Positions 60,131 through 64,000 of a stretch of 64,000 nt of DNA are shown piece after piece. How positions within the stretch are numbered: the stretch's first letter is position 1; the number at the start of each line of letters is the position of its first letter. Origin of the DNA: Nakaseomyces glabratus (lineage: Eukaryota > Ascomycota > Saccharomycetes > Saccharomycetales > Saccharomycetaceae); contig NC_088955.1 in assembly GCF_010111755.1 (NCBI RefSeq), positions 124,001 to 188,000 of the forward strand, written 5' to 3'. The position numbers were made by a program, and so were the translations under genes. The notes below the pieces were generated by a model. It was not told the DNA's origin. It saw only the letters and a list, made by a program, of their open reading frames with translations, and did not search any database.

Positions 60131-61258
60131 TCAATGCTCCTCAGAATGTGGTTTAATTTGTTGCAATAGTTCACCTATCACTTGCAATTCAAACTCGTTG
60201 AAATTAAATAACTCCGGCAACAACACTGGTTGTGTCTGCTCTCTTGGGAAAAAGTATTTCTCGTTTCTCAAGTCATCGAAAAATGGATGAGCCATAATCC
60301 TTCTTGGGGAAAATCTTAGCTCTGGTTCATATTTCAATACCTTCATCAGCAAATCAATACCGTCCGGTCCTGCATGACCGAAGTATTTTTGAAATCTCTC
60401 CAAAGAGGTACCATTGAACAAAGGTGTCGAGTATAATGGGCCTGTGTAACGTGGGTTGGAGAAAAAAATAAACTTTTTATCTGGTGGTCCTAGTAGCTTT
60501 GCTATCTCCCGTAACTGTAGAAGTGGATCCTGGCCTTGGAAGATGGCTCTACCGATTAGCATTTCACCGATGACACATCCCAGACCCCAAATATCAACCT
60601 GGGTGGTATATTGTGTGGAACCCAGGATAAGTTCTGGAGCTCTGTAAAATCTAGAGCAAATATAGCTGATAGATGGCTGGTTCGGTTCAAGTCTCTTTGC
60701 GGAGCCGAAATCACATATCTTTAGAACGCCCGTCTTCGGATCAACTAGGATATTGGATGGTTTAATATCACGGTGACATATACCCAATGCATGCAAGTAT
60801 AACATACCTCTAGCGATCTGGTAACTGTATAACTTGACATGTTTGATGGCCAACTGTAAGTTGTTAGAAGTATATCGATTTATTTCTATTTGCAAAGTCT
60901 CTGGTAAGCATTCCATGGCTAGATGCTGATATACCTTGTTGTCCTTTGGAGAAGTATGTGTAAAAAAGTATTCCAATTTAACGATGTTTGGGTGGTCAGT
61001 CAACCTAAGAATCTGCAACTCACGGGATTTGTACTCTGTTTGTGCAGGTACCTTCTTGATAGCAAATGGGCCGTACCATGTTTGCTCGTCCTGAGTCAAA
61101 TAAGCCTGGACCACTGTACCAAAAGCACCACGCCCTATCTTCCTATGCTCACGCACCAGCATGCGTCTGGGAGCACCGTTCTCCCCCCGCGTCTCATCTG
61201 GTCTATTCGGAGTGACATCCTCCGCGATAAACTCGTCGTGAACTTCCTCGTGGCTCAT
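60131..61258 (-). CDS. MCK1: GSK-3 family kinase, MCK1/YGK3 type
   Basis: The 375-residue kinase has Gly loop GRGAFGTV, catalytic Lys in AIKKV, the catalytic loop CHRDIKPSN, DFG in CDFGSAK, and the activation-loop tyrosine in SYICSRFYRAPEL. It has the same Phe (SRFYRAPEL) and KPSN variants as Mck1. Its position (VPS68 side, next to MDH2) is that of YGK3 (YOL128C), whose ohnologue is MCK1 (YNL307C). By sequence it looks closer to Mck1, as recalled rather than aligned. Mck1 phosphorylates targets in cell-cycle control, stress and meiosis. The start is ATG 61256-61258 (MSHEEVHDE); codons upstream in frame include no ATG. Confidence 0.92.
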   Translation of the reverse strand: MSHEEVHDEFIAEDVTPNRPDETRGENGAPRRMLVREHRKIGRGAFGTVVQAYLTQDEQTWYGPFAIKKVPAQTEYKSRELQILRLTDHPNIVKLEYFFTHTSPKDNKVYQHLAMECLPETLQIEINRYTSNNLQLAIKHVKLYSYQIARGMLYLHALGICHRDIKPSNILVDPKTGVLKICDFGSAKRLEPNQPSISYICSRFYRAPELILGSTQYTTQVDIWGLGCVIGEMLIGRAIFQGQDPLLQLREIAKLLGPPDKKFIFFSNPRYTGPLYSTPLFNGTSLERFQKYFGHAGPDGIDLLMKVLKYEPELRFSPRRIMAHPFFDDLRNEKYFFPREQTQPVLLPELFNFNEFELQVIGELLQQIKPHSEEH

Positions 61259-61902
61259 TTTATTTATTACTAACTTGTTCAATAGTAGATATAGAACACA
61301 CTATTCCTCTTTCTCAGTATTGGAATCGAGCAGCCAAAAAATATTACTTTGCTATATTACTTGCCTTCCAGTTAACAGATTTCTCCCGTTACTCCGCGCA
61401 AAAGCCCAAGGTCTAAACCAATTGTACTCCTGCCTATACACACAAACCAAATCGATCGATCCCAATGGTTCCTGACCGCCTTACAAACTAACAGAAGTAA
61501 GCCAGACCCTGTTGGCTTCAGCTATTTTTATCGTAATCCTTGTTTACAATCCTTCCTTTTGGCATTATTTTTTCATCCTGGGAGAAAGAAACACGTATGA
61601 CATGATTTGAGTATTCGAGAGGTATAAGAGTATTCGATTGTAGGGAAGGGCATTCAGAAGAGGAAGAAAAAAGAAGAAGAGAAAATAACGCTGTTAGAAA
61701 GAATATTAACTATTTAGAGGGTGGCATGTTTGCTTAAATAATCTGGTAAGTTTTTTGAGAACATAGTTTTTATTTATAAGAATATATAATACTGGTTTTC
61801 CTGCTCGATTTGTGGGGTGAAATATTGTTTTAATTATTTTTTCTTTAATGCTATTCGAGCTTGCCTGTGTGCTAGATGGGGAGCTTTGTAGGATGGGTGA
61901 AA
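61259..61902. other. Kinase promoter / MDH2 3' region
   Basis: This 644-bp region has a purine run AGAAGAGGAAGAAAAAAGAAGAAG near 61656-61680. In S. cerevisiae RPL25 (YOL127W) lies here. It is absent, and no RPL25-like frame or intron was seen. Confidence 0.6.
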
Positions 61903-62991
61903 TTATGCAGAGAAGTCTAGGCCCTTAGCGATGTTCTTTTCTAGTTGGTCTAGACAGATTGGCAGTAGTTCCTTGCGTTCGTGGATGTTCATGTTTTCGA
62001 TGATGTCGCTGTCGACAGACTGGACACCGTCCAGGGTCAATGTCATTGGCAGAGCGAAGAATGGGACGTTGTTGACCAGTGGGAGCAAAGCGTCGGCGTT
62101 CTTAGCGATGGGTTGGTTGTTGAAGTCTTTCAAGGAGATGTAGTAAGTGCCTTTGAACTCCTTTTCGCCACCTAGGAACAGCTTAGCGAACTTGACCACG
62201 CACTGGAAGCCGGCGTGGGCCATGGACAAAGTAGCGGAACCCGCGCCGTTCTTGGCCTTGACGACCTCGTCACCACCGTATTGGACTCTGTGTACCAGTG
62301 GGCCGAGTTTCTCAGATGGCACGGCCTTGGAGTGAGGGTTCTGGGAGAACAGTGGGATGATTGTTTCGCCCGAGTGGCCACCGATGACTGGCACGTAAGG
62401 CATCTTTTCGATCTTGTCCTCGGAGACTTCTCTTAGGAAAGTGGAGGCTCTGACCAGGTCCAGGTTCGTGACACCGAAGACTCTCTTCTCGATGCCTGTG
62501 TTCTTGTGGTTCACCTTCTGGCTCATTCTGTTGACCATAACTGGGACCAAGGAGTTAACTGGGTTGGAGATCAGCAGCACGACCACCCTGGTCAAGTCAC
62601 AGTTCTCGAGGATGGAGTCGGTCAGCTGTGTGATGATCTTGGCGTTGATGTTGAACAGGTCGTCACGGGTCATACCTGGCTTTCTTGGCACACCGGCAGG
62701 GATCACCACGATGTCAGCGCCTTTCAGACACGAGTTGATACCGTCACCTTCCTGTGGGTTGTGCATGGACACCTCGACCTGCGTGTCAATGTGCGACAAG
62801 TCTGTGCCAACACCGTTGACAGCGTCCTTGTTGACATCGAAAAGTGCTAGCTTCAGGTTCTTGTCTGCAGAGCCAGCGAGCACTTGCAATTGCGTCTTCA
62901 CCAGCAGCGACAGCGACTGCCCGATACCGCCTGCGGCACCTAGAATAGACACTTTCAGATCAGCTTCGTTGTTTCCAGTAATATGAGGCAT
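61903..62991 (-). CDS. MDH2: MDH2: cytosolic malate dehydrogenase
   Basis: The 362-residue NAD malate dehydrogenase has dinucleotide-binding GAAGGIGQSLSLL (about residues 18-30), the substrate-binding mobile loop VPRKPGMTRDDL, RASTFLRE, and the catalytic His in GGHSGETIIPLFSQ (about 203). The C-terminus ends in FSA, not the peroxisomal SKL signal of Mdh3, and there is no mitochondrial presequence, so it is cytosolic. It acts in gluconeogenesis and the glyoxylate route. The start MPH leaves an N-terminal Pro after Met removal, the degron read by the GID ligase in S. cerevisiae Mdh2. Syntenic with YOL126C. A Cat8/Sip4 element and a TATA box lie upstream. Confidence 0.97.
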   Translation of the reverse strand: MPHITGNNEADLKVSILGAAGGIGQSLSLLVKTQLQVLAGSADKNLKLALFDVNKDAVNGVGTDLSHIDTQVEVSMHNPQEGDGINSCLKGADIVVIPAGVPRKPGMTRDDLFNINAKIITQLTDSILENCDLTRVVVLLISNPVNSLVPVMVNRMSQKVNHKNTGIEKRVFGVTNLDLVRASTFLREVSEDKIEKMPYVPVIGGHSGETIIPLFSQNPHSKAVPSEKLGPLVHRVQYGGDEVVKAKNGAGSATLSMAHAGFQCVVKFAKLFLGGEKEFKGTYYISLKDFNNQPIAKNADALLPLVNNVPFFALPMTLTLDGVQSVDSDIIENMNIHERKELLPICLDQLEKNIAKGLDFSA

Positions 62992-62995
62992 TGTA

Positions 62996-63070
62996 TTTGT
63001 GTTTGTAGTTGTGTTTGTAGTTGTGTTTGTTTGTTTGTTAGTTGTAGTTGTAGTTGTAGTTGTAGTTGTG
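62996..63070 (+). repeat. GTTTGT/GTTGTA microsatellite in the MDH2 leader
   Basis: GTTTGTAGTTGT units, then GTTGTA hexamers (63040-63070), directly upstream of the MDH2 ATG. On the mRNA strand this is a CAA/CTACAAC-rich unstructured leader. Confidence 0.85.
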
Positions 63071-63122
63071 AGTTATTAGTTAATAGTTAATAGTTGTAAG
63101 GAAAAGTCTCGAGTCGAGTCGC

Positions 63123-63130
63123 TTTATATA
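63123..63130 (-). promoter_or_regulatory. TATA box of MDH2
   Basis: The minus strand reads TATATAAA, about 132 bp upstream of the MDH2 ATG. Confidence 0.55.
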
Positions 63131-63178
63131 CAAAGGGAGGAGGGGATGCGGATGAATGGAACGGAGATTGCAGAGTCC

Positions 63179-63190
63179 TCCATTGAACCG
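63179..63190 (+). promoter_or_regulatory. CSRE (Cat8/Sip4 site) upstream of MDH2
   Basis: TCCATTGAACCG matches the carbon-source-responsive element YCCRTYNRNCCG at every position and is followed by another G. It lies 188 bp upstream of the ATG and about 50 bp upstream of the TATA box. Confidence 0.75.
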
Positions 63191-63532
63191 GTAATAGAGT
63201 AGGCAATACGCAGTCAAGGCAGTACGAAGCACGCAGCCAAGGAGAACACCGGTTTATTGGCGACATGTGGGGATCGGGTGGTCGGATGGTCGGATGGTTC
63301 CGGTTAATTACCCGTGTGCGTTGTATTCTGTGGAGATGGGGGTACTCGAGTGAGGGGTGTCTCTCCCCTCCCCTCCTTTCTCTGCTCTGCTTCTCTACTG
63401 CGCTGCTTCTCTACTGCTCTGCTTCGCCCCTCTCCGGAACTCTCCACACTCTCCGTTCAGCCGAGCTTTTTCATTTCGACCGGCGAGTCCCGGGTGGGCA
63501 GTACCGTGTTAGTATAGAGTGATGTGGGCTAA

Positions 63533-63570
63533 CACAGGGTATACCGAGGTATACCGAGGTGTACCCTGTG
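63533..63570. repeat. 38-bp inverted repeat centred on GGTATACC
   Basis: Arms CACAGGGTATACC (63533-63545) and GGTGTACCCTGTG (63558-63570) pair with one mismatch. The spacer carries the palindrome GGTATACC (63548-63555). Confidence 0.85.
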
Positions 63571-63674
63571 TATATGCTTTGGCTGGTGTGTGTCGCGCAA
63601 GAGTATTGATGATGCAGTGTTATAATCCCTGAACCTTTGACAGCTCTGGCACCTCTCTGTGTATGTGTGTACAC

Positions 63675-63690
63675 CCCCCTCTAGAGGGGG
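63675..63690. promoter_or_regulatory. Perfect palindrome of two inverted STREs
   Basis: CCCCCTCTAGAGGGGG contains CCCCT and AGGGG, the two orientations of the Msn2/4 stress response element, 6 bp apart. Confidence 0.55.
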
Positions 63691-63700
63691 AGTAACTCGA

Positions 63701-64000
63701 AATTATTATTCTAACAGATGATCATATGATCATACCGTGCCCACGAATATGAGCGTCTTAAACGACAATGACGCCAGGCATTATACCGCTCATACCGGTG
63801 CAGAAGATAGCCTATAAAAGATAAGATAAGATATAGGCCGGTAACCGACTATCATCTTACAGGTGAAAACCAATTGAGTTAGGGCTTCTTAGAACCAGTT
63901 TATCCAAAGACTAAAGGTATAAAAGGAGCCCTCATCTCTATTCAGTTAAACCGAAGTTCTAGTATCTTATTCCGTATAATAACAAGAGAACAACCAGTAT
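63701..64000 (+). promoter_or_regulatory. Promoter of a plus-strand gene beyond the window
   Basis: Contains a 16-bp palindrome (63718-63733), overlapping GATAAG sites (63820-63830), TATAAAAG (63919-63926) and A-rich leader-like sequence to the edge. No ATG-initiated gene starts before 64000. In C. glabrata a yapsin gene cluster is known on chromosome E near an MDH gene, a possible continuation to check. Confidence 0.45.

Larger units (their letters stand above)
62992..63700. other. MDH2 promoter region and shared upstream DNA
   Basis: Contains the leader microsatellite, TATA box, CSRE, a pyrimidine-rich stretch (63360-63450) and an inverted repeat (63533-63570). No gene was seen. Confidence 0.6.

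Overview
The window is nuclear DNA of a post-whole-genome-duplication budding yeast. It is most consistent with the Nakaseomyces clade, and best with Candida glabrata (Nakaseomyces glabratus) or a very close relative. Three things support this. The proteins are near-orthologues of Saccharomyces cerevisiae proteins and follow its gene order. All genes are intronless, with AT-rich and unusually long intergenic regions. A cell-wall protein carries a 300-bp megasatellite whose repeat contains the residues SFFIT, followed by SHITT/SHVTT units; both megasatellite families are known from C. glabrata.

Layout. Block 1 (1-28375) follows S. cerevisiae chromosome IV from YDR153C to YDR143C in inverted orientation: ENT5 (3' end only), GIR2, a CTH1/CTH2 zinc finger protein, NUM1, KGD2, EKI1, SWI5, [a ZRT zinc transporter], TAF12, the yapsin MKC7 and SAN1. 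Block 2 (29019-62991) follows chromosome XV from YOL139C to YOL126C: CDC33, RTC1, BSC6, PFK27, MED7, HRT1, [EMW1], GAS4, a YOL131W-like small gene, ALR1, VPS68, [the megasatellite adhesin], an MCK1/YGK3 kinase and MDH2. Order and strand are conserved throughout, so the stretch between SAN1 and CDC33 is a rearrangement junction relative to S. cerevisiae. Two bracketed 'intruders' are explained by whole-genome duplication. ZRT2 (YLR130C) lies next to ACE2, the SWI5 ohnologue. EMW1 (YNL313C) lies near MCK1, the YGK3 ohnologue. The adhesin is a true insertion relative to S. cerevisiae. The right edge (63000-64000) holds the MDH2 promoter and then the promoter of a plus-strand gene that starts beyond the window.

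The genes are mostly housekeeping: mitochondrial KGD2, cytosolic MDH2, translation factors CDC33 and GIR2, Mediator and TFIID/SAGA subunits, ubiquitin ligases HRT1 and SAN1, and metal transporters ZRT and ALR1. Cell-surface genes MKC7, GAS4 and the adhesin are interspersed. Several promoters carry readable regulatory words: three Aft-type iron sites 32 bp apart before CTH1/2, a perfect Zap1 zinc element before ZRT, a perfect Cat8/Sip4 element before MDH2, an Mcm1-Fkh composite before SWI5, PAC/RRPE motifs before GIR2, EMW1 and CDC33, and a middle-sporulation element before GAS4. The most striking locus is the adhesin at 51613-58260, with about 12.4 copies of a 300-bp repeat that are essentially identical. 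No tRNA gene, transposon, CRISPR array or centromere was recognised.
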